Shown: one piece after another, positions 10,937-23,340 of the stretch
How the letters are laid out: each line of letters starts with the position of its first letter
How positions within the stretch are numbered: the stretch's first letter is position 1
Assembly: GCA_947462335.1 (NCBI GenBank)
Contig: OX381717.1
Coordinates: forward strand, 13,569,166 to 13,633,165
Direction: 5' to 3'
Source of the DNA: Harmothoe impar
Taxonomy: Eukaryota; Annelida; Polychaeta; Phyllodocida; Polynoidae
Length of the DNA: 64,000 nucleotides
The notes under the pieces: model-generated
What the model was told of the DNA's origin: nothing
The model's database searches: none
Seen by the model: the letters and a program-made list of their open reading frames with translations, nothing else
Translations under genes and position numbers: made by a program

Positions 10937-13062
10937 GTGGTCCAGGTGTGAATGCTGTACTCGGCATACTGATGATGATGTATATGCAACCAAAGATACC
11001 TTCAAACACAAAGAGACAAAAAGACTGTTCCTCCTCCTCCTCCTCCTGGGATAATCAACATCTTGTCATTGTGACTGTTTCATTATTCTTTACGTCTTAC
11101 AAACTCATAATAATAATAATGATAATGTGTAACTATGTATCTTCAAGAGCGCGAGACTCACCGATTCTGGAGAATGTACAAAAGATGTGAAATGTGGCCA
11201 GAGTTGTGTGCTTTGGTTGATGAGGTGAGGAATGTAAGTGAGACAATGATGATGATAATAATGATAATAATGTGTCGTGTTGAGTCCTGAATCTTCTACT
11301 ACCCCTAGCCGCGGTGCAATATGTGTGTTCTGTAAGTGTATAGCCAGACAGTGGCCACCGCCGCGAGACACGTGAGTTTTAGTTTATTTCAACCAGACGC
11401 TTTGATTGTGTAATGATGATACTACTGCTCTGGTTTTCATGGTTAAGAGACACTTTGTAGTCAGGAGAGTGTCTCGGGGCATTTGTGTGCCTGCCGGGTG
11501 CCTCCCGGCACGTCCCGATCCCCAAGGTGGCATTTTCATACATACGTAAACAAAAGAAGGCATAATAATGACAATATCATCATGATAACAGTTGTATAAT
11601 GATTGGTGCTCACTCGCGACTTGGTTATCATAGAGAAAGTCTGGTGTAGACAACAAAGCCATTGTACTGATCAGTTCTGCACCCCGAGGTGGGCACGTGC
11701 CCGCCGAGGGCACGAGGTAACATTATAGCAGCGACAGTGCTCAACACAAGTAGGCTATACAAAGTCATTCTTGTCCCATACACTCTGTATATAATCCACA
11801 TTGTATGTATAAACCTGTCAGTTTTCTCTCCCATTCAACACAACTGTCAAAATGTGTATTCCCGAGGCTACCCATTTCCTCGCATGTAACACGATGATGA
11901 TGATACCACATACACAAGCAATACGGAAAGGACAAAATGCTGATCTTTTTTATTTTGAAGACCACTGGCCTAGGTGCACCGCATCCTAGTGCCGCACGGT
12001 CAGAAACCAAACCCATGTCGGAGGAGACCATTTCAACCACACGACCCGTATAAGCCAGCGGTCGGTGCACACTGCCCCCAAAATACACCCCCTTAATACA
12101 GTGACAACAGGTGACTGACTTGTACATTTTACGGCATTTCTTTTTGTTACTTGTATTTTCAGGTTGAGTTGGAAGTGGATGGTATCCAGTAGTAGTATCG
12201 GTGTACTTCTGGTTTGAACAATGATGATACTATATATATATATAACAGTGTACATTGTATTTTTACAGTAAGGAGATTACGGAGGGCGGTCACTTCCCTC
12301 ATATTGTGTCTCCCTCCTCCAGCATGGCATTGTACTGTGTGAGTCGGGGAGAGAGTCGTAGTCAGTGTCCACTCTATCATCTCCTGCTGCACCCATCCCT
12401 CTACCTGGGACGTAGACAAAGCATCAGAAATAACCCCCAGAGCACTCAGCCATTCACATTCACCCCCGACACGTGTGTGAACCCACACGTCTACAAAACG
12501 CATTATTGTCACGTCTGCATCGCCCAGACAACAAGTTCATGAGGTATTTTGTTTGAGAAGAGGTCCTATTGGACTGTTGTTTTAGTATTATGAACACAGT
12601 ACATGATGTTACTACTATTATTGTACACAACAGGTTTTAGTTGGTCATGGCTGACCAGGTTTTTAACCATGCTGCAGTCTACTGCTCTTCCTCTTTTACC
12701 ATTTATGTGCCAAGACATGACAATGTCAGTCATCCAAATTCCATGTACATCTGTTTTAATGCCATGACGATGAATTTCCCTTTCCTGTATACCGTTTCAT
12801 TCCCCCCAGGTCTATTAGACACACATTTCCCCCTATGCAAAACACTATAATAGAGAGACCATGGTAACCAATGGCTCGGTTCCCCCATCAAGACTATATA
12901 ACAACACATCAGTGGAGAATTATCTTTTTTATTTGTGAGAAGCGGTGTATAGGCCGAGTCAATCTAATTGTGTTCTTCATTGGAGAGCCCCAAATAAAAT
13001 ACCAGACTAGCTTATAGACGGGAGGCGCGTGAGTCACTTCCCACTCTACATTTACCGTGCAG

Positions 13063-13274
13063 CCCTACAGGAGCAGGGACCGGGGTCCGGTACGCCCCGA
13101 CCGCCCGCTGCCCCACGCGTCATGGTAGGAGGCTCAGCCAACCTGTGGGTGGTAGAGAAGGACACCAACCACAAGGCGGCGTGTGGTGCAGGGGGCGGCC
13201 TGGTAGAGAAGGGCCCCGTCTCATTGGTACAGCAGGAAGGCTACTACAAACCTACATACATACAGAATCTGTAG
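13063..13274 (+). CDS. Candidate alternative terminal exon X, copy 1 (unproven)
   Basis: The acceptor-like CATTTACCGTGCAG at 13049-13062 is followed by about 70 open codons ending YYKPTYIQNL and TAG. GC content drops sharply after the stop, and ATTAAA (13313) follows, as expected for a last exon and 3' UTR. Entry is phase 1, matching the Robo donors at 8778, 7908 or 6767. Composition is Gly/Pro-rich then hydrophobic (SANLWVVEKD). No domain is recognised. Confidence 0.28.
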
Positions 13275-13534
13275 CAGTGTCAACTTTGTACAGTAGATTT
13301 GGATGTATTAATTTATTAAAGTTTATATATACGACAACATGTTGTGTTTTGTTATCATTTGCCATGTAAAAGAACATATTTCATAGAAATCTTTTGTTAA
13401 CACAGGTGCCACATGAGAATTCATCTATTAAAGTTTAAATGCTGACTAAATATTGGTTGTTTACTTCAAACAAGAATCTAAATACAGCCTGAGTTTTAAA
13501 AAAGAGCAAAGAATAATTTTTGTAATCGTTAATA

Positions 13535-13850
13535 ATGGTCCGATTTCACTTCTGCAAAAGGCCACATGACCGCCAAAGGCTCCTGCACACTCTCAGCACT
13601 CCAAATCCTAGCTGAGACCACTAGCAAAACCGCTAGCGGGGTCCGTAGTCATGGGCGGGGTACCTAAAAAGTGGGGAAAAAAATTCTGCTGTCGTTAATA
13701 ATGGTCCGATTTCACTTCTGAAAAAAGCCACGTGACCGCCAAAGGCTCCTGCACACTCTCAGCACTTCAAATCCTATCTGAGACCACTAGTAAAACCGCT
13801 AGCGGGGTCCGTAAAATCCAAAAAGTCAAAAATGCTCCGATCTGAAAAAT
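13535..13850. repeat. 166-bp sub-repeat, two copies (tandem unit 1)
   Basis: The unit starts ATGGTCCGATTTCACTTCTG at 13535 and again at 13701, and includes AAACCGCTAGCGGGGTCCGT. It is nested inside the 3.7-kb tandem unit. Confidence 0.85.
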
Positions 13851-14399
13851 TCAACCATCTACGCGAAGCCTGAGTCACCCTGAACATCCCTGTGCTACTG
13901 TATTTCACCCTAGAGGCTTAGTAAATGCGTGCGAGAGGTCCGTAGTTTGCGCGCGCACAAATAGGAAGTGAATAAAAAATAAACATCCAACTCAAACTGG
14001 ACCACCTTCTGAAGGGACACACCTCTGGGCAATAATCAAACATGTATCAAGTCCTCTCCACATCCCCTGACAAGGCCCCTATGGCCCAAATCCATTTAAT
14101 ACATGACACAACATTATCAACCAACTAGAAACAACCTGGCCCTTTACTGCTGAGGACTCAGGAGGGCAATTCCAGTTCCCCCGTTTCACACCAGGGGGAA
14201 GCACCCCCTATGGAGTTTCAGTGCAGTAAACGACATGCATGCTAAACCACACACACAGTCATCAGGTCTGGGATGTGACACAGGGTAGTCAGCCCAGAGA
14301 TGCCTGTAGTCGTTTTCTGGGCTTGTGTTGATGGAATAAGAGACAGCAGCGGTCACAAACTGCCGTCCTGTCTGCTCGTGTGTTGGCCGTGTTTACCAG

Positions 14400-14555
14400 G
14401 CGGCGGTCAGCAGGGGCCTTTCCCGGGCAGGCCCTGTGTGTACGATAGACCTGGAGGCAGGACTCTGGGTGAGGACAGAGTGTCATGACAAGGAGTCCTC
14501 TGTGTACCATGTCTGGGATGTGGCCGGGTGCATCACCCAGAGAGCAGCCCGGTAA
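14400..14555 (+). pseudogene. Exon-like segment Y, copy 2, interrupted
   Basis: Same acceptor and frame as copy 1, but TAA at 14553-14555 replaces a TAC codon after 51 codons. If the segment is coding at all, this copy is dead. Confidence 0.25.
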
Positions 14556-16734
14556 GGGGCGGTGGTGACTCTTTAGAGTAGTGGAGGTGGAGAGTCCTGA
14601 GTGGTCCAGGTGTGAATGCTGTACTCGGCATACTGATGATGATGTATATGCAACCAAAGATACCTTCAAACACAAAGAGACAAAAAGACTGTTCCTCCTC
14701 CTCCTCCTCCTCCTGGGATAATCAACATCTTGTCATTGTGACTGTTTCATTATTCTTTACGTCTTACAAACTCATAATAATATTAATGATAATGTGTAAC
14801 TATGTATCTTCAAGAGCGCGAGACTCACCGATTCTGGAGAATGTACAAAAGATGTGAAATGTGGCCAGAGTTGTGTGCTTTGGTTGATGAGGTGAGGAAT
14901 GTAAGTGAGACGATGATGATGATGATAATAATAATAATAATGTGTCGTGTTGAGTCCTGAATCTTCTACTACCCCTAGCCGCGGTGCAATATGTGTGTTC
15001 TGTATGTGTATAGCCAGACAGTGGCCACCGCCGCGAGACACGTGAGTTTTCGTTTATTTCAACCAGACGCTTTGATTGTGTAATGATGATACTACTGCTC
15101 TGGTTTTCATGGTGAAGAGACACTTTGTAGTCAGGAGAGTGTCTCGGGGCATTTGTGTGCCTGCCGGGTGCCTCCCGGCACGTCCCGATCCCCAAGGTGG
15201 CATTTTCATACATACGTAAACAAAAGAAGGCATAATAATGACAATATCATCATGATAACAGTTGTATAATGATTGGTGCTCACTCGCGACTTGGTTATCA
15301 TAGAGAAAGTCTGGTGTAGACGACAAAGCCATTGTACTGATCAGTTCTGCACCCCGAGGTGGGCACGTGCCCGCCGAGGGCACGAGGTAACATTATAGCA
15401 GCGACAGTGCTCAACACAAGTAGGCTATACAAAGTCATTCTTGTCCCATACACTCTGTATATAATCCACATTGTATGTATAAACCTGTCAGTTTTCTCCC
15501 ATTCAACACAACTGTCAAAATGTGTATTCCCGAGGCTACCCATTTCCTCGCATGTAACACGATGATGATGATGATACCACATACACAAGCAATACGGAAA
15601 GGACAAAATGCTGATCTTTTTTATTTTGAAGACCACTGTCCTAGGTGCACCGCACCCTAGCGCCGCACGGTCAGAAACCAAACCCATGTCGGAGGAGACC
15701 ATTTCAACCACACGACCCGTATAAGCCAGCGGTCGGTGCACACTGCCCCCAAAATACATCCCCTTAATACAGTGACAACAGGTGACTGACTTGTACATTT
15801 TACGGCATTTCTTTTTGTTACTTGTATTTTCAGGTTGAGTTGGAAGTGGATGGTATCCAGTAGTAGTATCGGTGTACTTCTGGTTTGAACAATGATGATA
15901 CTATATATATATATAACAGTGTACATTGTATTTTTACAGTAAGGAGATTACGGAGGCCGGTCACTTCCCTCATATTGTGTCTCCCTCCTCCAGCATGGCA
16001 TTGTACTGTGTGAGTCGGGGAGAGAGTCGTTGTCAGTGTCCACTCTATCATCTCCTGCTGCACCCATCCCTCTACCTGGGACGTAGACAAAGCATCAGAA
16101 ATACCCCCCAGAGCACTCAGCCATTCACATTCACCCCCGACACGTGTGTGAACCCACACGTCTACAAAACGCATTATTGTCACGTCTGCATTGCCCAGAC
16201 AACAAGTTCATGAGGTATTTTGTTTGAGAAGAGGTCCTGTTGGACTGTTGTTTTAGTATTATGAACACAGTACATGATGTTACTACTATTATTGTACACA
16301 ACAGGTTTTAGTTGGTCATGGCTGACCAGGTTTTTAACCATGCTGCAGTCTACTGCTCTTCCTCTTTTACCATTTATGTGCCAAGACATGACAGTGTCAG
16401 TCATCCAAATTCCATGTACATCTGTTTTAATGCCATGACGATGAATTTCCCTTTCCTGTATACCGTTTCATTCCCCCCCAGGTGTATTAGACACACATTT
16501 CCCCCTATGCAAAACACTATAATAGAGAGACCATGGTAACCAATGGCTCAGTTCCCCCATCAAGACTATATAACAACACATCAGTGGAGAATTATCTTTT
16601 TTATTTGTGAGAAGCGGTGTATAGGCCGAGTCAATCTAATTGTGTTCTTCATTTGAGAGCCCCAAATAAAATACCAGACTAGCTTATAGACGGGAGGCGC
16701 GTGAGTCACTTCCCACTCTACATTTACCGTGCAG

Positions 16735-16883
16735 CCCTACAGGAGCAGGGACCGGGGTCCGGTACGCCCCGACCGCCCGCTGCCCCACGCGTCATGGCAG
16801 GAGGCTCAGCCAACCTGTGGGTGGTACCACAAGGCGGCGTGTGGTGCAGGGGGCGGCCTGTGGTGCAGGGGGCGGCCTGGTAG
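16735..16883 (+). pseudogene. Exon-like segment X, copy 2, frameshifted
   Basis: Relative to copies 1 and 3, 14 bases are missing after GTGGTA and a 19-base block is duplicated. The net shift of +5 breaks the frame and gives an early TAG at 16881-16883. Confidence 0.28.
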
Positions 16884-17211
16884 AGAAGGGCCCCGTCTCA
16901 TTGGTACAGCAGGAAGGCTACTACAAACCTACATACATACAGAATCTGTAGCAGTGTCAACTTTGTACAGTAGATTTGGATGTATTAATTTATTAAAGTT
17001 TATATATACTACAACATGTTGTGTTTTGTTATCATTTGCCATGTAAAAGAACATATTTCAAAGAAATCTATTGTTTACACAGGTGCCACATGAGAATTCA
17101 TCTATTAAAGTTTAAATGCTGACTAAATATTGGTTGTTTACTTCAAACAAGAATCTAAATACAGCCTGAGTTTTAAAAAAGAGCAAAGAATAATTTTTGT
17201 AATCGTTAATA

Positions 17212-17695
17212 ATGGTCCGATTTCACTTCTGCAAAAGGCCACATGACGGCCAAACGCTCCTGCACACTCTCAGCACTCCAAATCCTAGCCGAGACCACTA
17301 GCAAAACCGCTAGCGGGGTCCGTAGTCATGGGCGGGGTACCTAAAAAGTGGGGGAAAAAATTCTGCTGTCGTTAATAATGGTCCGATTTCACTTCTGAAA
17401 AAAGCCACGTGACCGCCAAAGGCTCCTGCACACTCTCAGCACTTCACATCCTATCTGAGACCACTAGTGAAACCGCTAGCGGGGTCCGTAGTCACGGGCG
17501 AGGTACCGAAAAAGTGGCAAAAAAATTCTGCTGTCGTTAATAATGGTCCGATTTCACTTCTGAAAAAAACCACGTGACCGCCAAAGGCTCCTGCACACTC
17601 TCAGCACTTCACATCCTAGCTGAGACCAATAGTAAAACCGCTAGCGGGGTCCGTAAAATCCAAAAAGTCAAAAATGCTCCGATCTAAAAAATTCA
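17212..17695. repeat. 166-bp sub-repeat, three copies (tandem unit 2)
   Basis: Same unit as at 13535, starting at 17212, 17378 and 17543. The copy-number change (2 versus 3) explains the length difference between tandem units 1 and 2. Confidence 0.88.
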
Positions 17696-18241
17696 ACCAT
17701 CTACGCGAAGCCTGAGTCACCCTGAACACCCCTGTGCTACTGCTTTTAACCCTAGAGGCTTAGTAAATGCGTGCGAGAGGTCCGTAGTTTGCGCGCGCAC
17801 AAATAGGAAGTGAATAAAAAATAAACATCCAACTCAAACTGGACCACCTTCTGAAGGGACACACCTCTGGGCAATAACCAAACATGTATCAAATCCCCTC
17901 CCCACCCCCTGACAAGGCCCCTATGGCCCAAATCAATTTAATACATGACACAACATTATCAACCAACTAGAAACAACCTGGCCCTTTACTGCTGAGGACT
18001 CAGGAGGGCAATTCCAGTTCCCCCGTTTCACACCAGGGGGAAGCACCCCCTATGGAGTTTCAGTGCAGTAAACGACATGCATGCTAAACCACACACACAG
18101 TCATCAGGTCTGGGATGTGACACAGGGTAGTCAGCCCAGAGATGCCTGTAGTGGTTCTCTGGGCTTGTGTTGATGGAATAAGAGACAGCAGCGGTCACAA
18201 ACTGCCGTCCTGTCTGCTCGTGTGTTGGCCGTGTTTACCAG

Positions 18242-18442
18242 GCGGTGGTCAGCAGGGGCCTTTCCCGGGCAGGCCCTGTGTGTACGGTAGACCTGGAGGC
18301 AGGACTCTGGGTGAGGACAGAGTGTCATGACAAGGAGTCCTCTGTGTACCATGTCTGGGATGTGGCCGGGTGCATCACCCAGAGAGCAGCCCGGTACGGG
18401 GCGGTGGTGACTCTTTATAGTAGTGGAGGTGGAGAGTCCTGA
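18242..18442 (+). CDS. Candidate alternative terminal exon Y, copy 3 (unproven)
   Basis: Intact counterpart of 10736-10936 with two amino-acid changes noted (Ala to Val, Ile to Val). Phase 0 acceptor GTGTTTACCAG, stop TGA. Same caveats as copy 1. Confidence 0.22.
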   Translation, partial: AVVSRGLSRAGPVCTVDLEAGLWVRTECHDKESSVYHVWDVAGCITQRAARYGAVVTLYSSGGGES

Positions 18443-20580
18443 GTGGTCCAGGTGTGAATGCTGTACTCGGCATACTGATGATGATGTATATGCAACCAAA
18501 GATACCTTCAAACACAAAGAGACAAAAAGACTGTTCCTCCTCCTCCTCCTCCTCCTGGGATAATCAACATCTTGTCATTGTGACTGTTTCATTATTCTTT
18601 ACGTCTTACAAACTCATAATAATAATAATGATAATGTGTAACTATGTATCTTCAAGAGCGCGAGACTCACCGATTCTGGAGAATGTACAAAAGATGTGAA
18701 ATGTGGCCAGAGTTGTGTGCTTTGGTTGATGGTGAGGAATGTAAGTGAGACGATGATGATGATGATAATAATAATAATAATAATGTGTCGTGTTGAGTCC
18801 TGAATCTTCTACTACCCCTAGCCGCGGTGCAATATGTGTGTTCTGTAAGTGTATAGCAAGACAGTGGCCACCGCCGCGAGACACGTGAGTTTTAGTTTAT
18901 TTCAACCAGACGCTTTGATTGTGTAATGATGATACTACTGCTCTGGTTTTCATGGTGAAGAGACACTTTGTAGTCAGGAGAGTGTCTCGGGGCATTTGTG
19001 TGCCTGCCGGGTGCCTCCCGGCACGTCCCGATCCCCAAGGTGGCATTTTCATACATACGTAAACAAAAGAAGGCATAATAATGACAATATCATCATGATA
19101 ACAGTTGTATAATGATTGGTGCTCACTCGCGACTTGGTTATCATAGAGAAAGTCTGGTGTAGACGACAAAGCCATTGTACTGATCAGTTCTGCACCCCGA
19201 GGTGGGCATGTGCCCGCCGAGGGCACGAGGTAACATTATAGCAGCGACAGTGCTCAACACAAGTAGGCTATACAAAGTCATTCTTGTCCCATACACTCTG
19301 TATATAATCCACATTGTATGTATAAACCTGTCAGTTTTCTCTCCCATTCAACACAACTGTCAAAATGTGTATTCCCGAGGCTACCCATTTCCTCGCATGT
19401 AACACGATGATGATGATACCACATACACAAGCAATACGGAAAGGACAAAATGCTGATCTTTTTTATTTTGAAGACCACTGGCCTAGGTGCACCGCATCCT
19501 AGCGCCGCACAGTCAGAAACCAAACCCATGTCGGAGGAGACCATTTCAACCACACGACCCGTATAAGCCAGCGGTCGGTGCACACTGCCCCCAAAATACA
19601 TCCCCTTAATACAGTGACAACAGGTGACTGACTTGTACATTTTACGGCATTTCTTTTTGTTACTTGTATTTTCAGGTTGAGTTGGAAGTGGATGGTATCC
19701 AGTAGTAGTATCGGTGTACTTCTGGTTTGAACAATGATGATACTATATATATATATATATAACAGTGTACATTGTATTTTTACAGTAAGGAGATTACGGA
19801 GGCCGGTCACTTCCCTCATATTGTGTCTCCCTCCTCCAGCATGGCATTGTACTGTGTGAGTCGGGGAGAGAGTCGTAGTCAGTGTCCACTCTATCATCTC
19901 CTGCTGCACCCATCCCTCGACCTGGGACGTAGACAAAGCATCAGAAATAACCCCCAGAGCACTCAGCCATTCACATTCACCCCTGACACGTGTGTGAACC
20001 CACACGTCTACAAAACGCATTATTGTCACGTCTGCATTGCCCAGACAACAAGTTCATGAGGTATTTTGTTTGAGAAGAGGTCCTATTGGACTGTTGTTTT
20101 AGTATTATGAACACAGTACATGATGTTACTACTATTATTGTACACAACAGGTTTTAGTTGGTCATGGCTGACCAGGTTTTTAACCATGCTGCAGTCTACT
20201 GCTCTTCCTCTTTTACCATTTATGTGCCAAGACATGACAATGTCAGTCATCCAAATTCCATGTACATCTGTTTTAATGCCATGACGATGAATTTCCCTTT
20301 CCTGTATACCGTTTCATTCCCCCCCAGGTGTATTAGACACACATTTCCCCCGATGCAAAACACAATAATAGAGAGACCATGCTACCCAATGGCTCAGTTC
20401 CCCCATCAAGACTATAGAACAACACATCAGTGGAGAATTATGTTTTCTATTTGTGAGAAGCGGTGTATAGGCCGAGTCAATCTAATTGTGTTCTTCATTC
20501 GAGAGCCCCAAATAAAATACCAGACTAGCTTATAGACGGGAGGCGCGTGAGTCACTTCCCACTCTACATTTACCGTGCAG

Positions 20581-20792
20581 CCCTACAGGAGCAGGGACCG
20601 GGGTCCGGTAGGCCCCGACCGCCCGCTGCCCCACGCGTCATGGTAGGAGGCTCAGCCAACCTGTGGGTGGTAGAGAAGGACACCAACCACAAGGCGGCGT
20701 GTGGTGCAGGGGGCGGCCTGGTAGAGAAGGGCCCCGTCTCATTGGTACAGCAGGAAGGCTACTACAAACCTACATACATACAGAATCTGTAG
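20581..20792 (+). CDS. Candidate alternative terminal exon X, copy 3 (unproven)
   Basis: Intact counterpart of 13063-13274 with one replacement noted (ACG to AGG, Thr to Arg). Acceptor, stop and downstream ATTAAA are preserved. Same caveats as copy 1. Confidence 0.28.
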
Positions 20793-20898
20793 CAGTGTCA
20801 ACTTTGTACAGTAGATTTGGATGTATTAATTTATTAAAGTTTATATATACTACAACATGTTGTGTTTTGTTATCATTCTCCATCTAAAAGAGCATATT

Positions 20899-21006
20899 CC
20901 CAGTGGGCACAGAACATTGAATCAACATTGATAAATGGTTGTCAATGCTGATTCAATATTGATTCAATGTTGATTCAACATTGGACTGAATTTTGTGCCC
21001 ACTGGG
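20899..21006. mobile_element. 108-bp MITE, CCCAGTGGGCAC ends
   Basis: A perfect 12-bp inverted repeat CCCAGTGGGCAC / GTGCCCACTGGG surrounds a core of repeated ATTGATTCAA-type words. It interrupts tandem copy 3, so it inserted after or during the triplication; copies 1 and 2 lack it. About 16 bases of the unit are missing at the junction. Confidence 0.85.
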
Positions 21007-21459
21007 TTTACACTGGGGCCACATGAGATTTCATCTATTAAAGTAAAATGCAGACCAAAGGTTTGGGTGTTTACTTCAAACAAAAATCTAAATACAATAC
21101 GAGATAAAGGGAATCAAAGCAAAATATTCTAGCCCCTTGAAAAAAATATGATTTACAACACAATGAGATGGGGGCGTTGGAGGGCATCCCCTCCTTTTGG
21201 CTTGTAGTTGAGATAATCTGTCATTTTTGGGCCAAAAATATGGTTTGCGCCCCCTCTAATTGAAATGTATTTGAATGAAATCAAGAATTCATATATGATA
21301 GGGTAACTAACAGGATACCAAGAGCACAGTGTAAACAGAAGTGCTGTCACCTTATGCTTTCAGACAGTACCTTCTCATGCACCCTGATCTGAATACACAA
21401 ACGTTAGTATTTTTGTATCATGTATGTGTGTAATGGCACTATAGGGCTCCTAGGGGTTA

Positions 21460-21572
21460 CCCAGTTAACAAAAAACGTTATGTAACTTTTCTCTATGGCT
21501 CCTTAGTGTGGAAAAACGTTATACATCAAAAACGTTATTTTGACGTAAAATAACATACTTTTGTTAGCTGGG
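21460..21572. mobile_element. MITE, CCCAGYTAA family, copy 1
   Basis: Left CCCAGTTAACAAAAAACGTT, right AACATACTTTTGTTAGCTGG G. The interior repeats AACGTTAT and its complement. A second member is at 58310-58459. Confidence 0.75.
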
Positions 21573-22048
21573 TGCATCCATGTTCGAGGGTTTAGAAGTT
21601 CCATCAGGTAACACCAGGTGGAGGCACATAGACTCAGTACTGATACCATGTCTCTTGGCCATATGCCTGATGTGCGACCTGAAGCGGAACCGGAAGCGCA
21701 ACCCGTGACCTTGACCTTTGTAAATACTTCTAATAGAGATTCGGGTGACGTTAGGGTAGGTAAAAGGGTTCGCCAACCATAACTGAATCTTTTTTTTTCA
21801 GTTATAATAGATTAGGGTGAGGTTTGGGTAGGTAAATGGGTTCGCCAATCGAAACCGGAACCGGAACCGGAAGTGAAAATCCGCGACCTTGACCTCTGTA
21901 AATACGTCAGGCTGCTGGCCAAGAATGTCAACCCAGTACTGACTGAACCCCCAAATAGTTACCCCCTCTACTGGGTGTATGTAGAACTTAAGGTTCTTCA
22001 CTCTGCCGCCTGACTAAACACCTAGGTGCCCTATAGGAGAGCAGCATC

Positions 22049-22381
22049 AGGGGTGTCGGAACAGGGGGGGCCAGGGGGGCCATGGCCCCCCCAATCCTAG
22101 ACATGGGGGGGGCAGAGTATCTTTTCGCCCCCACAAAATTTTGGAAATACAAATGAATTATAATCATTACTCTATAGTTATATAAAGAAATACCCTCAAA
22201 TTGACCTCAAAATGCACCAAATCATGTAAATCTTTTCAAAATTCTCCTTGGGGGGCCATGACCCCAGATCCCCCTTAACATTTCCAGTGTGTCGCTTTTA
22301 ACGCTCAGAATCATGCGCCCTTCTGAAGTTTGTTCGGTTCGGCCGTGGCCCCTCCAAAGTCAAGTTGCTTCCGACAGCCCT
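22049..22381. mobile_element. hAT-like MITE with 8-bp target duplication
   Basis: A 13-bp terminal inverted repeat AGGGGTGTCGGAA / TTCCGACAGCCCT (one mismatch) is bounded by the identical 8-bp GCAGCATC at 22041-22048 and 22382-22389. Eight-base duplications are the hallmark of hAT transposases. There is no coding content, so it is non-autonomous. Confidence 0.82.
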
Positions 22382-22419
22382 GCAGCATCACCCTGTCAGA
22401 GTGTCCCAGACAGGCAAAA

Positions 22420-22985
22420 CAATTTCGACCCCCTGACCGGATGTGGGGGGTGTAACAAAGTGAAAAATGTTTTGAGCCAAAAACTCTTCCCCCGCATCAC
22501 TATGTTTGAAAGGGCCCACGCCGATTTTAGACCCTAAGAGAGGGGATCAAACATTTTAACTCCTCGACTGGGGGTGCAAAAAATGTCACGCACTCTGCGC
22601 GAAAACCCACCACCACCTCCCATCTTTTGAAAAATGATCACTACCTTAAAGGGCGGAAAAAAAACTCACATGTATTTAGCTCTTGTTCATGAAATGATGG
22701 TGAAATGCACAAATGAATATTTAATGTAAAATATTGTAGATGTATTAAATGGGACACGCATTTTGAAATTCCAAAAAGAATTTGGACCCCTTGACCGGGG
22801 GGGGGGGGGCAAAAGAATTTGGACCCCTCTTGGCCTGCGTGTTACTATGCTTCAAAGGGCCCACGCGCGATTTTCAACCCTAAGGGGGGGGGTGAAAAAT
22901 GTTGACTCCTCGAACTGGGGGGGTGGGGGGTGTAAACTATTTCGGGCGCTCCAAAGTCAAAGATATGGTGGCGCCACTAGCAGTT
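22420..22985. repeat. Two degenerate copies of the G-run (GACCGGGGG) repeat
   Basis: Two successive partial copies of the element found whole at 24737-25040. Each has TTTGGACCCC-TTGACCGGGG, then AAAGGGCCCACGC and a G-rich, CTCC-ending part. Another end fragment (GAAAAATGATCACTACCTTA) lies at about 22628. Confidence 0.65.
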
Positions 22986-23198
22986 CTCGTACTCCGCGAC
23001 AGCACGGGAGTGGCAGCATATTAAAAAGTAGTGCAGAGCGAAAATTGTACCACCAATATCTTCGCCGTTTATGGTCCGACCAACTCGGTTTTTGACACGG
23101 CCAGAATGCGGTACATGCCCGCAGCCTGCAACTGTCGCCCACACCCACCTGCATACCCACACCCATCTGCTCTCCCACACACACCTGCTCTCCCACAC

Positions 23199-23340
23199 CA
23201 GGGGAGGATCCAGGGGGGGGGGCGAAAGGGGTGCGCGCCCCCCCTATTTTTCTGTACATTTTAATTTAGATGGTTCAACACCCCCAATGCTGTAGGTATT
23301 GCAGCGCCCTCCCTTTCCAAAATGCCTGGATCCGCCCCTG
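23199..23340. mobile_element. Short hAT-like MITE, CAGGGGNGGATCCAGG ends
   Basis: Left CAGGGGAGGATCCAGG and right CCTGGATCCGCCCCTG pair with one mismatch over 16 bases. Inserted in CACACC-rich low-complexity DNA, so a target duplication cannot be told apart from the background. Confidence 0.75.

Larger units (their letters stand above)
10609..14266. repeat. Tandem unit, copy 1 (3.67 kb), downstream of Robo
   Basis: First of three near-identical direct repeats (copies at 10609, 14267 and 18109). The unit contains GAT/TAA/CTC microsatellites, a TATATATATATATAAC run, two exon-like open segments, an ATTAAA signal near 13313 and a 166-bp sub-repeat. The left boundary is where sequence shared with copies 2 and 3 begins (TCTGGGATRTGACACAGG). 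Confidence 0.9.
14267..18108. repeat. Tandem unit, copy 2 (3.84 kb)
   Basis: Direct repeat of copy 1, offset by 3671 bases. It is longer because it has three, not two, copies of the 166-bp sub-repeat. Both exon-like segments are broken in this copy only: a TAA at 14553, and a 14-base loss plus 19-base duplication near 16830. Confidence 0.92.
18109..21101. repeat. Tandem unit, copy 3 (truncated)
   Basis: Direct repeat of copy 2, offset by 3842-3846 bases. Similarity weakens after 20880, where a small MITE is inserted, and stops near 21101, before the 166-bp sub-repeat. Both exon-like segments are intact. Confidence 0.9.

Noticed and set aside
12255..12542. 95-codon plus-strand frame conserved in all three tandem copies
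   Set aside because: Copies differ by more replacement than silent changes (about four to two); conservation is explained by recent duplication.
15298..15798. 166-codon minus-strand frame in tandem copy 2 and shorter frames in copies 1 and 3
   Set aside because: Frame length changes with small indels between copies and no protein family is recognisable.
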